This document shows positions 54,972 to 64,000 of a stretch of 64,000 nucleotides of DNA, piece by piece; the first letter of the stretch is position 1; every line of letters begins with the position of its first letter. The notes beneath the pieces were generated by a model. It saw nothing but the letters and a program-made list of their open reading frames with translations, had not been told where the DNA came from and did no database searches. The stretch is from Lamellibrachia columna (lineage: Eukaryota; Annelida; Polychaeta; Sabellida; Siboglinidae). The position numbers and the translations under genes were made by a program. The stretch spans positions 8,597,526-8,661,525 of the forward strand of contig OY759266.1 of assembly GCA_963662155.1 (NCBI GenBank), read 5' to 3'.

Positions 54972-55103
54972 AGTCCCCACAACCAAATCCGCTATGAGAT
55001 AGAGCCAAGGTCACAGTACCGAGACAACTTTGTGTTGGATGAAATGACAGGTGATTTGTACCTACGGCGGTCCCTTGTGGATGAAGCCAGGAAGCAATAC
55101 ACG
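54972..55103 (+). CDS. Cadherin gene exon 31b
   Basis: 44 codons, acceptor cttttag, donor acg|gtaaga. Starts SPHNQIRYEIEP, core DNFVLDEMTG. Type A. Confidence 0.92.
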
Positions 55104-55344
55104 GTAAGAGACGAACCAATTTGTGAGGCTCCTCTGCTGGTGTTCTTGTATTGTTGTTTTGGCTTGAATGTGTTTGTGTCTTTGACAAATATATCTCTTG
55201 TGTATTGATTATAATTATGTCAAGATTGACAGCATAGATCATCCATATCTAAGGAATAGAGTCTTAACTTCCAAAAGTCTGCGAGTACCTATTCCTTTGT
55301 TATGCCTGAATGATATTATTAAACACTTAACAAACAGTGCATCT

Positions 55345-55620
55345 AATATTTACATTAGCTCATACAAGTCTTATATTAACTCATGCAAGTCTTACATTAG
55401 CTCATACAAGTTTTACATTAGCTCACAAGTATTACATTAGCCCATACAAATTTTACATTAGCCCATACAAGTCTTACATTAGCTTATTCAAGATTTACAT
55501 TAGCTCATACAAGATTAAAAATAAATCATACCAGATTTACATTAACTCATACAAGATTTACAGTAGCTTATACAAGATTTACATTAGCTCATACAAGATT
55601 TACATTAGCTCATTGCTCAG
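55345..55620. repeat. 21-bp repeat (attagctcatacaagatttac)
   Basis: About thirteen imperfect units in intron 31b. Confidence 0.9.
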
Positions 55621-55760
55621 GTTAGGGATACATAAATAATGTATATAGAATCATACATATATCATAGTAATGTTACAACATTTATTTTCCAAAGGTAGCT
55701 TTTACAATTTTGTGAACTACAAGAAGTGTGACATGTCAATGATGACTTGTGTGGTGACAG

Positions 55761-55952
55761 TTGACTGTGCTGGCACATGACATGGGGGTACCCGCAAGGA
55801 GGGTGGGACCATCGGCTAGGGTGATTGTCAACGTCATCCGCAACCTGCATCCACCTCAGTTCAAGTCGGAGCCTTATAAGAAGAGCATTGTACAGACAGC
55901 GGCAACTGGCTCAATGGTGTACCAAGTGCGGGCAGAGGACATAGACACTAAG
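55761..55952 (+). CDS. Cadherin gene exon 32a
   Basis: 64 codons, acceptor ggtgacag, donor aag|gtaaca. Starts LTVLAHDMGVPARRVGP, linker IRNLHPPQF, then EPYKKSIVQ as in 14a. Ends RAEDIDTK. Confidence 0.92.
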
Positions 55953-56299
55953 GTAACATTCACATACCTTTGTGACACACCTTCCTGCAAGGAGGACAGC
56001 TAAAATCATGCGCGTAAAAACTGCGCATACTAAACAGTCTTGATCGGTGATGTGTAATAATGACCTATCCCAGAGGTCACAAAGGGTTTACTCCCACAAA
56101 TTTGCTGGCTGTCATCGTTGAATAATTTTCTCTAAGGAATACAAAATACACCTGTTTATACATGTGTTAGCCACAGCCAAAATATTCTTGTGTTTCAAAA
56201 CCTAAACAGTCCAAGTTCCTCTGTGCTTCTTCTAATTTGGCTACTGTGAATTTGTTTAGCTTGTGTTGTCTAAACATGAGAGAATGTGTTTCATTTCAG

Positions 56300-56431
56300 A
56301 GTCCTTTTAACAAGATAAGCTATAGTATCATTGGAGACGACTTGGCACCACACTACTTCAAGATCAACCCAAAAGATGGAAAGATCACAATTAAGTCAGA
56401 CATCAAGAATGACATTGTGACTGATTATCAG
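56300..56431 (+). CDS. Cadherin gene exon 32b
   Basis: 44 codons, acceptor catttcag, donor cag|gtacag. Carries IIGDDLAPHYFKINPKDG, type B. Confidence 0.93.
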
Positions 56432-56636
56432 GTACAGTGTAAAATGTTTAATCTAACTTTAACAGCTTTATCCCATTGATTGCAGAATGGCTGAATGCTT
56501 CTTGTAGATGAAGTAAAAAAAATTTCATAATCACTATGACTGGATCTAATAAAAAAATTGGCAAAAAAAGCCAAAATTGGTCTACCTCTATAATATGATA
56601 TAAGCCTAGTCACCTAATGACCAAAGTCAATTCTTT

Positions 56637-56715
56637 CAATGATGTTAACAAAAGTATGTTAACAAAAGTATGTTAACAAAAGTATGTTAACAAAAGTATG
56701 TTAACAAAAGTATGC
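56637..56715. repeat. 14-bp repeat (aaaagtatgttaac)
   Basis: Five identical units at the edge of the family 2 dispersed repeat; expansion of part of that repeat. Confidence 0.9.
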
Positions 56716-56830
56716 ACTCTTGTTAAACCGACTGTGCATATTACTTAACTAAACTATTCATGTACTACATATCTGAGCATCAATAAACCTGATTAACTAT
56801 GGATTAAATGAATTGAGGAGGGAGTTTTAA
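56690..56830 (+). repeat. Dispersed repeat, family 2
   Basis: Matches 27255-27385: aaaagtatgcact, ttaaaccgactgtgcat, aaacctgatta, gaattgaggagggag. Confidence 0.6.
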
Positions 56831-56906
56831 TGAAAAGACTGTACAAAAACACACTGTTATTGAGTAGACACAGCGTTGAGACTTGCAGTACTCTCTGTTG
56901 TTACAG

Positions 56907-57092
56907 CTGCGAGTGGTTGTCAGCGACGGCGGAACCCCAAATATGACGGACACAGCCCTCGTACATATTCACGTCAACCGGAACCAGTTTGCACCCAAGT
57001 TTGATACGACAGACTACAAGCGTACCATTCTAGAGACTCAGCCACTCGGCAACCCATTCACTCGCATCAGTGCGAGGGATGCAGACTCTAGG
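56907..57092 (+). CDS. Cadherin gene exon 33a
   Basis: 62 codons, acceptor gttacag, donor agg|gtatgt. Starts LRVVVSDGGTP, linker NRNQFAPKF, then ILETQPLG and SARDADSR. Type A. Confidence 0.92.
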
Positions 57093-57444
57093 GTATGTCA
57101 TTTCTTTCATTATAATTACTGTTTTGTTGGGCACATTGAATGTTGCTTTGTTTGTCTGTGGTGTTGAGACATGCATGCAGGAAGAGACAGGCATTTTGTG
57201 TTATATGTTATAGTGTTCATGCTTAAATGTTTTTGATGTAATTTCCATGGACATTCTTATATCTCAAAAATGCATATAGACAAATATATAATTTGTCATT
57301 AATAAGCTGCATGTCTTGTGGTGTCCTGTCATGTATGTTCAATTCTTAGCACAGCTTAATATCTAAGTTGAAAAGAATGTTGTTTGTGAATCGGGAGTCG
57401 TCCCCCAGTTGCCCCTGAGTGACAAAATAAACCTGAAGTGTCGG

Positions 57445-57502
57445 CGCTATTTGAATACGCCCCTGAATACGCCCCTGAATACGCCCCTGAATACGCCCCA
57501 GA
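57445..57502. repeat. 12-bp repeat (gaatacgcccct)
   Basis: Four or five units in intron 33a; the rest of that intron shows nothing clear. Confidence 0.9.
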
Positions 57503-57699
57503 TCTGTCATCCTTTACTACCACATTTTCAGACATTGGGCTGGTTGATAGAGCTTTAATTCTCCGTGGCTGCATTTGACTGCACCATCCAAACAATTTAG
57601 ACTTTTGTATCATCTATTTTGATTTATGTTAGTTATTTCATTATGTTTCAATGCTGCTGATTGACAGAAAGTGACATGACAGTATTGTCTTGCTTGCAG

Positions 57700-57837
57700 C
57701 CGCCATACAAAGATGTCCGTTACACACTGGTTGGGTCTGCCAGCATCCTGCAGTACTTCATGATCGACAGCACTTCCGGGGCAGTGTCCCTGAAGAAATC
57801 TATGATGGGAGACCCAGACAGAAAGGACACATACCAG
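57700..57837 (+). CDS. Cadherin gene exon 33b
   Basis: 46 codons, acceptor gcttgcag. Donor cag|gcacgt, a second GC-AG intron, placed where the 46-codon phase 0 pattern requires. Starts PPYKDVRYTLVG, core LQYFMIDSTSG. A LINE remnant begins about 20 bases downstream. Confidence 0.87.
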
Positions 57838-57854
57838 GCACGTCTGTCATTATA

Positions 57855-58035
57855 AAACAGTGTAGATTAGATATCAGAAAGTACTCATTCCTCACAATAT
57901 AATGAATGGAACACATTATCTACAGATTGTGTAAATGTTAGCAGCGTGAATATGTTTAAAAATCATAATTTACAAATATTTCAGAAGAGCAGCTAGATGA
58001 AGAATTGTTGGCTTCCTTGTGCACTTGCCATGGGT
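57855..58035 (+). mobile_element. CR1-type LINE 3' end fragment
   Basis: Matches the LINE from gtgtagattagatatcagaa through gtgaatatgtttaaaaa to cacttgccat, with small deletions. Begins about 20 bases after the GC donor of exon 33b. Confidence 0.85.
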
Positions 58036-58064
58036 TTTTTGTCAAATTAACATTCATTTCTTCA

Positions 58065-58345
58065 GTTGTGCCCTCATACGAGGTATTTGTCAGAATTAAC
58101 TGAGCCACGTCACGGATTCTTCTACCGAGACTCAATGTGGTTGAGAGATGGAGTCCACAGCAGGTTACACATTTACCCACTATGAGGCATTTTTTATTTT
58201 CCCTGGCATAGACACCAGGTAGAGGGGACATATGTGTCTTATGCGAAAGACACAGGCAAAGTGGGCTGAATGAAATTGCCCAAGCCTTGTCCTCTCGATT
58301 CACAGTTTGTCGCTCTAACCGTCTACCCAAATGTACATAGAAGGT
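58065..58345 (-). mobile_element. Possible SINE (family 2), minus strand
   Basis: On the minus strand a tRNA-like head (gggtagacggttagagcgac, then gtgaatcgagaggacaag) is followed by a body that recurs in part at 23345-23425. Box B is poor. Confidence 0.45.
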
Positions 58346-58764
58346 ATATTTTTGTGTGCTATTACAATTTCCGACATATCTTGAAGAATATGTTTTGTAT
58401 TCAACAATGCCACCATTAGTAGATAAATGATTCACAATAAGTAATTAAGTGCATAAAATATAAAATTTACATATGCATTGCATCAGGCAAGAAGGTGAAG
58501 GTTAGATAAGAATATGAGTTTGTAAATTATTACTATTTATTTTATTGTTCTAATCACACTGAGAGCCAGAAGGGAATCTGTGACATCACATTATTTAGTC
58601 CAGTCACAGCCTAGTCCATGGGGTGCTCCAAGTGTCCAATCAGAAACCGCTAATGGCTACTTATCTGCAGGCTACCCCATAATCTACGCTCGTATACAGC
58701 TTGTACCATGCCACATTATGTTGCTGTTAGAAAGTGATTAATCTGAGTGTATTTGCCCTGGCAG

Positions 58765-58959
58765 TTACGTGTAATGGCGACAGATATGGGAGGTATCCAT
58801 GCCAAGAACAGCAGTAACCAGGCCCAGCTTGTTGTCACTGTGAAACGCAACAAGAAGAGTCCAGAGTTCCAGAGCCTTCCCTACAAGAAGACAATACGAC
58901 AGACTCAGTCCGGAGGCAGCACAATCTTCAACGTGAATGCACGTGACCAAGATGATTGG
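58765..58959 (+). CDS. Cadherin gene exon 34a
   Basis: 65 codons, acceptor cctggcag, donor tgg|gtgtgc (weak). Starts LRVMATDMG, linker KRNKKSPEF (type B), ends ARDQDDW. Confidence 0.91.
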
Positions 58960-59149
58960 GTGTGCAATATTTATCTTTGTCAGTGATGCTGAGATGATCG
59001 TTTATGTACTGTAAAGTTATGATTAAATATGTACTGTAAATTGTACTGTAAATCATATTTTATACTGATTTGTTTCAAGTGGAAAAAGATGTGATGAAGC
59101 ACATATTTTCTTGTATTCATCACACCAATATTAAATTGAATGACAAACT

Positions 59150-59270
59150 TATATCCCAGCGAAACTTAACGGATTTTGTTTTATGTATGTATATTTCATT
59201 GCTAATAGATGGCGACACTTGATTAACTAATGAAATAAATGTTATACGGATCAATAGATTGCGTTATATA
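59150..59270 (+). repeat. Dispersed repeat, family 1, copy 3
   Basis: cgaaacttaacggattttg and tagatggcgacacttgatta match 18320-18400. Confidence 0.6.
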
Positions 59271-59378
59271 GATTTTTAAGTAAAAAATACCGATCTCAAC
59301 TAAACAAATGTGGCAGTTCTGTGATATGTAGATGTCCTGTTTGTTGACACTTGTCTTATATTTGACATTTTGTGACAG

Positions 59379-59513
59379 AAACCATTCAATGAGGTCAGCT
59401 ACGAGATGATTGGTGACGATTCTGCCCCAACCTACTTTTCTGTCGGGAAAAATGGCGAGGTGAAGCTGAAGTCAGGGGTCAACTTGAAATCGGACACAGA
59501 GACAACTTACATT
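59379..59513 (+). CDS. Cadherin gene exon 34b
   Basis: 45 codons, acceptor tgtgacag, donor att|gtgagt. Starts KPFNEVSYEMIGDDSAPTYF, then VKLKSGVNLKSDTET, matching 16b. Confidence 0.93.
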
Positions 59514-60005
59514 GTGAGTATGTCGATATATGTTTATTGTAGGGAATATATCAGGCGATCATTAGCAAAACGAGTTGTACCCATTTTGTGTGTTTTGAGA
59601 TAAATCATGTTTTGTGTTGTTATGTGGTAGATAGGAAAACCGGTATATCATCAGTCCATAGCGTGGTGTATGATATGTTTTCCTATAAAATTCTTTAAAC
59701 TCCACCACTACCAACTTGATGGCAACTTGTACAACACCACTCTGAGCTAAATTGTTTTATTTTAGCGTTCAACGCATTTTTAAAAAGATACAACTTTGTT
59801 TAAATAACACTAACACCAGGTTAGATTTATATAGCAATATTCAACTTTACGTACCTTCTTTGTTGAAGTATTAATATATTGTAATTGACAAAATAACAAA
59901 ATAGGCTGTTGTGATTTATACAGAAACTGTACTAGTGGTGTAGCTCATCCACAAACTTTTGCTTTTGATGCTTGTCATGTACACACACTGCCACACTGTT
60001 GCTAG

Positions 60006-60194
60006 CTGCGCATACTGGCGAATGATGCTGGCACGCCATCCAAGTCGTCGACGGCGACCATTGTGCTGACCGTCGAGCGCAACTTAAAGGCGCCACAGTT
60101 CACCCGGGGTGCCAACAGTCGCGTCCAGATCCCTGAGACAATGCCGGCGGGAAGTGATGTCACCAGTGTGGCTGCTGAGGACAAGGATGATGCT
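60006..60194 (+). CDS. Cadherin gene exon 35a
   Basis: 63 codons, acceptor gttgctag, donor gct|gtaaga. Starts LRILANDAGTPSKSSTATI, linker ERNLKAPQF, ends AEDKDDA. Near twin of 17a. Confidence 0.92.
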
Positions 60195-60199
60195 GTAAG

Positions 60200-60304
60200 A
60201 AAAATAGATAGATGAAAAATTGTAGGACTTTCGATAAGCCAATGGCTTCCTTGCCATCTGGGCTTTTTGCCTTGAATGGCGTCCTTGTCAGATCTTGTTA
60301 AAGT
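60200..60304 (+). mobile_element. CR1-type LINE 3' UTR fragment
   Basis: ggactttcgataagccaatg, gcttccttgccatctggg and gatcttgttaaag match the LINE 3' end. It lies immediately after the exon 35a donor. Confidence 0.85.
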
Positions 60305-60438
60305 GATAGATACTCGGAGGGACATGAAAGTTAGGCAAGGTATTACTGAGAGGGAGGGTGGGAGAGTTGGGTGGGGTGTTACTTAGAGAGGGTGTGACAG
60401 TTGGGCAGGGTACTACACTGAGAGGGTGGCAACTAAAT

Positions 60439-60663
60439 TATTATAATTATGGCAAAATATTGGAAATATGGTTGGTGATTATCATGAGCAAAATAGTTTA
60501 TATATAGTCCTATCTTCAACATTCTTGTTACTGGTGTAGTTAGGACTATATATAAAATATTTTGCTCATGATAATCACCAACCATATTTCCAATATTTTG
60601 CCATAATTATAATATTTATTTACTATATTCCACATTCTTGTTACTGGTGTAGTTAGTAAATAA
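60439..60663. repeat. Long hairpin (74-nt arms) with repeated loop
   Basis: Arms 60439-60512 and 60541-60614 are near-perfect reverse complements around a 28-nt loop. A second hairpin (60616-60625 with 60654-60663) has a 28-nt loop ending in the same attcttgttactggtgtagt. Confidence 0.93.
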
Positions 60664-60747
60664 GTAAAATGTGAAGTTGCTGAGTGTGAGGAGTTGGGCA
60701 TTAAATGTCACTATGTTGATGTCATAGAATGTGACGTGTCATTGTAG

Positions 60748-60879
60748 GCACCCAATAACGAGGTGGAGTTCTCCATTGAGGGTGAGGGCAATGCCCCAGA
60801 ATACTTCTACATTCATCCGACTAAAGGAGATATCACTCTGCTCAAATCCGTACTAGAGACAAAGAAAACCTTCTACAGG
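60748..60879 (+). CDS. Cadherin gene exon 35b
   Basis: 44 codons, acceptor cattgtag, donor agg|gtgagt. Starts APNNEVEFSIEGEGNAP, then ITLLKSVL; matches 17b. Confidence 0.92.
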
Positions 60880-61049
60880 GTGAGTTTTCAGATGTCTATA
60901 TAACTTAAATCTGCATGTTTGTCATATTAAATGCTGGCAATTTCTGCCACTGATTATAAGTGCATCCTAGTAGCACAGATCATTAACGATGACCACTTCC
61001 ACTGACGTCTACCATCGAAACCTGCGATTAACTGTTGGGCAACTACTAC

Positions 61050-61435
61050 TGCTACTTCTGACCACAACTTTTGACCACTGACTGCTCCTTCTGACCACTA
61101 CTTTTGACCACTGACCACTACTTTTGACCACTGACTGACTGCTACTTCTGACCACTGACCATTATTTTTGAACACTGACCACTACTTCTGACCAATGACT
61201 GCCACTCCTGACCAAAGACCGACCGTTATTTCTGACCACTGATTGACCACTACTTCTGACTACTGGCTGACTGCTACTTCTGACAACTGACCACTACTTT
61301 TGACCACTGACTGACTGCTACTCCTGTCCACTAACCACTACTTCTGACCACTGACTGACCACTACTTCTGACCACTGACTGACCACTTCTTCTGACCACT
61401 GACTGACCACTACTCCTGACCACTGACTGCTACTG
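61050..61435. repeat. Degenerate repeats (ctgaccactacttctgacca)
   Basis: About sixteen units of 20-28 bp run up to the exon 36a acceptor. Confidence 0.92.
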
Positions 61436-61446
61436 TGTGTTGATAG

Positions 61447-61626
61447 TTGCGAGTGAAAGCAAAAGACTTGGGAGAGCCGAGGAAGTCAACCACGACCGGC
61501 GTAGAAGTTCAGGTTCTGCGAGACAACGGGGAGGTGAAGTTTCCTACAGACACATATGTGGCGAAGGTGTCCGAAAACAAACGTGTTGGCGAGAGGGTCA
61601 CGGCCGTCTATGCTGCCCCTGGAGGG
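61447..61626 (+). CDS. Cadherin gene exon 36a (last recognisable)
   Basis: 60 codons, acceptor gttgatag, donor ggg|gtaagt. Starts LRVKAKDLGEP, linker LRDNGEVKF, ends YAAPGG without DxD, as in 18a. Exon 36b is not found before the window ends. Confidence 0.91.
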
Positions 61627-62067
61627 GTAAGTCACTATCATTTCTCCACAGATCAAAGTCTAACATGTTTTTTTCATTTGTCATTTCAGCTGTAAATAAT
61701 ATTTAAATTTGTGTTGTCAGCATTGATAGAGTGGCAGGTGACACTGTGCTGTCAAGACATGGTGATGTAACGAGCAACTACTGTTCTGTTAAATTCTGTA
61801 AATATTTATCCTGTTTCTGTGCATAGTCCTGTCTCGTGATGTTTTAATACTGGCATTCATTGTACATACCTATTTTATGTTAGATTGTACTTGGCTTGTG
61901 AAGTTTTACATGTGGCTACTCTCAAATATTAGCTTACAACTTGCAGTAATGGTTTGGAGAAAGGAACCATTAAATAAACATGAATCTTGAAAAATGCCCA
62001 AGCGACCCAGCTAAAATTTGTCAGACGAGCTAACTGATGATGTTGACTCTGGTTTTGTGTTGTGCTT

Positions 62068-63363
62068 TCTATCAACAGGCTACTGCGACTATGTACAGTC
62101 TGTTGTCTCCAATACCTGTGATCTATCAACAGGCTACTGCGACTATGTACAGTCTGTTGTCTCCAATACCTGTGATCTATCAACAGGCTACTGCGACTAT
62201 GTACAGTCTGTTGTCTCCAATACCTGTGATCTATCAACAGGCTACTGTGACTATGTACAGTCTGTTGTCCCCAATACCTGTGATCTATCAACAGGCTACT
62301 GCGACTATGTACAGTCAGTTGTCTCCAATACCTGTGATCTATCAACAGGCTACTGCGACTATGTACAGTCTGTTGTCTCCAATACCTGTGATCTATCAAC
62401 AGGCTACTGTGACTATGTACAGTCTGTTGTCCCCAATACCTGTGATCTATCAACAGGCTACTGCGACTATGTACAGTCTGTTGTCTCCAATACCTGTGAT
62501 CTATCAACAGGCTACTGCGACTATGTACAGTCTATTGTCTCCAATACCTGTGATCTATCAACAGGCTACTGCGACTATGTACAGTCTGTTGTCTCCAATA
62601 CCTGTGATCTATCAACAGGCTACTGCGACTATGTACAGTCAGTTGTCCCCAATACCTGTGATCTATCAACAGGCTACTGCGACTATGTACAGTCAGTTGT
62701 CTCCAATACCTGTGATCTATCAACAGGCTACTGCGACTATGTACAGTCTGTTGTCTCCAATACCTGTGATCTATCAACAGGCTACTGCGACTATGTACAG
62801 TCTGTTGTCTCCAATACCTGTGATCTATCAACAGGCTACTGCGACTATGTACAGTCAGTTGTCTCCAATACCTGTGATCTATCAACAGGCTACTGCGACT
62901 ATGTACAGTCTGTTGTCTCCAATACCTGTGATCTATCAACAGGCTACTGCGACTATGTACAGTCTGTTGTCTCCAATACCTGTGATCTATCAACAGGCTA
63001 CTGCGACTATGTACAGTCTGTTGTCTCCAATACCTGTGATCTATCAACAGGCTACTGCGACTATGTACAGTCTGTTGTCTCCAATACCTGTGATCTATCA
63101 ACAGGCTACTGCGACTATGTACAGTCTGTTGTCCCCAATACCTGTGATCTATCAACAGGCTACTGCGACTATGTACAGTCTGTTGTCTCCAATACCTGTG
63201 ATCTATCAACAGGCTACTGTGACTATGTACAGTCTGTTGTCCCCAATACCTGTGATCTATCAACAGGCTACTGCGACTATGTACAGTCTGTTGTCCCCAA
63301 TACCTGTGATCTATCAACAGGCTACTGCGACTATGTACAGTCTGTTGTCTCCAATACCTGTGA
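62068..63363. repeat. 54-bp satellite array, exactly 24 units
   Basis: Unit: tctatcaacaggctactgcg then actatgtacagtctgttgtc then tccaatacctgtga. Only a few sites vary (gcgact/gtgact, tctcc/tcccc, tctgtt/cagtt). Each unit holds an acceptor-like tctatcaacag|gct. At 18 codons the frames remain open in two plus and one minus reading; artefacts as genes. 61627-62067 upstream shows nothing. Confidence 0.97.
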
Positions 63364-64000
63364 TCTATCAGTACATTTGTATATATGTGTAGGTTTCTTG
63401 CATGTTGTATATTACAATTGATCTGTTGAACTGTCAATTCAGTTTCTACTTTCACTGATTAACAGAGCAACTTTCATTATAATGGCATCGACACAAACTG
63501 CATGCGACTCATCTAACTTTAACTCTTTGGCTTACCCTGATGTTGGTAGTTTCTCGTTCTGTCAATAATCTGCTACTAAACTCATCAATCTTCTAGTGGG
63601 CCTTCTTGTGGTGTGTGCAGTCTATTTATGTTTATTCTTCATTTACTTTTACAGGTTCCACCCACAAACAGTGTCTGTTATTATGTCCACTTAGTTAATG
63701 TCAAGATTTTCTTTTATTTGAACCTGTTTATCCATGATCTGCCATCTGAAGAGATACTCTGAATGTGTAGTCACCAGGTGACTGCTGGGAGTATCCAGTA
63801 TAGCCATCTGGTGTCTGATAAAAGAATCACGCTGAATGCCACCTGCTGACTACTGGGAAAATCACCCTGAATGTGTAGGCACCTGGTGACTTCTGGGCCA
63901 GTCATTGTAGCCAGCTGGTGAATGCTCCGACAGTCTGTGTCCTGTCTTTCTCTGTACCTTCACTCAGTATGCCCTGTTTCAGCTTGATCCCAATAAAACA
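63364..64000. other. End of window, no feature recognised
   Basis: No cadherin exon, transposon or tandem repeat seen. The next exon (36b) is either beyond the window or lost in the array. Confidence 0.6.

Larger units (their letters stand above)
178..61626 (+). other. Giant cadherin-repeat gene, internal fragment (70 exons)
   Basis: Probable extracellular or cell-surface adhesion protein made of tandem cadherin domains. The sequence shows 70 exons, all phase 0 and all multiples of three, summing to 3,811 codons. Each domain has the E in the ETQPLG-type motif, DxD, the GDDxAPxYF loop, an xxTGxIxxKxxL strand and AxDxGxP. The LDRE motif is not recognisable and DxNDN is replaced by xRNxxxPxF. 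No signal peptide, membrane segment, EGF or laminin-G module, start or stop lies in the window. Introns fall after DxD and just before the LRVxAxD strand, so exon borders are not domain borders. I do not recognise an orthologue; Fat/Dachsous-like or CDH23-like proteins are the nearest in architecture. Introns where I see only ordinary AT-rich sequence: 5066-5495, 9901-10250, 11697-12060, 12943-13696, 13835-14384, 20424-20829, 25052-25436, 29397-30260, 31988-32453, 35199-35700, 39592-40070, 40492-40882, 41075-41396, 48665-49141, 50391-51343, 55953-56299, 59514-60005. Confidence 0.93.

Noticed and set aside
62068..63363. CRISPR-like regular array
   Set aside because: Units are contiguous and identical with no unique spacers, in a spliced animal gene; it is a satellite.
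62018..63455. Long open frames of an 18-residue repeat (YCDYVQSVV type) on both strands
   Set aside because: 54-bp satellite; several frames open at once. Considered only as a possible source of an exon start.

Overview
This is animal nuclear DNA: small symmetric exons with AG/GT splice borders, long AT-rich introns, many minisatellites and microsatellites, and several kinds of eukaryotic transposon. There are no operons, ribosome binding sites or bacterial genes. The repeat content (CR1-type LINE, Penelope-like, Helitron-like and pogo-like elements, tRNA-derived SINEs) and an unfamiliar giant cadherin suggest an invertebrate, perhaps a mollusc or other lophotrochozoan. That species guess is weak.

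One plus-strand gene fills the window. I traced 70 coding exons from 178 to 61626, 3,811 codons with no start, stop or frame break, so it is a fragment of a much larger protein. The exons encode an unbroken chain of 35 complete extracellular cadherin-type domains plus a partial domain at each end. Every exon is a multiple of three and every intron is phase 0. Each repeat unit normally has two exons, called here a (59-67 codons, running from the last strands of one domain across the linker to the DxD of the next) and b (39-47 codons, the middle of the domain). Unit 12 is one fused exon. The classical linker DxNDN is rewritten as xRNxxxPxF almost throughout, and two kinds of unit (A odd, B even) alternate for most of the gene.

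The introns hold the rest. Region 1-14 kb: SINE, deleted LINE copy, minisatellites, Helitron-like element. 14-24 kb: Penelope-like endonuclease remnant, two LINE ORF2 tails, second SINE, splice-site-containing minisatellite. 24-35 kb: TIR element, second Helitron-like copy, further splice-site minisatellites, pogo-like element, long AT tracts. 35.9-38.5 kb: a 39-bp satellite array. 41.6-46.8 kb: a small pogo-like MITE followed by an apparently intact CR1-type LINE (ORF1 with zinc-finger-like and SGNH esterase domains, ORF2 with endonuclease and reverse transcriptase) with a possible -1 frameshift site at the junction. 47-62 kb: more arrays, a TIR element and a 74-bp-arm hairpin. 62.1-63.4 kb: a 24-unit 54-bp array where the next exon would be expected.

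Main points for a second look: the altered calcium linker with A/B alternation, minisatellites that repeatedly contain copies of real exon-intron junctions, the LINE ORF1/ORF2 junction, and the template-switch-like hairpin at 60.4-60.7 kb.
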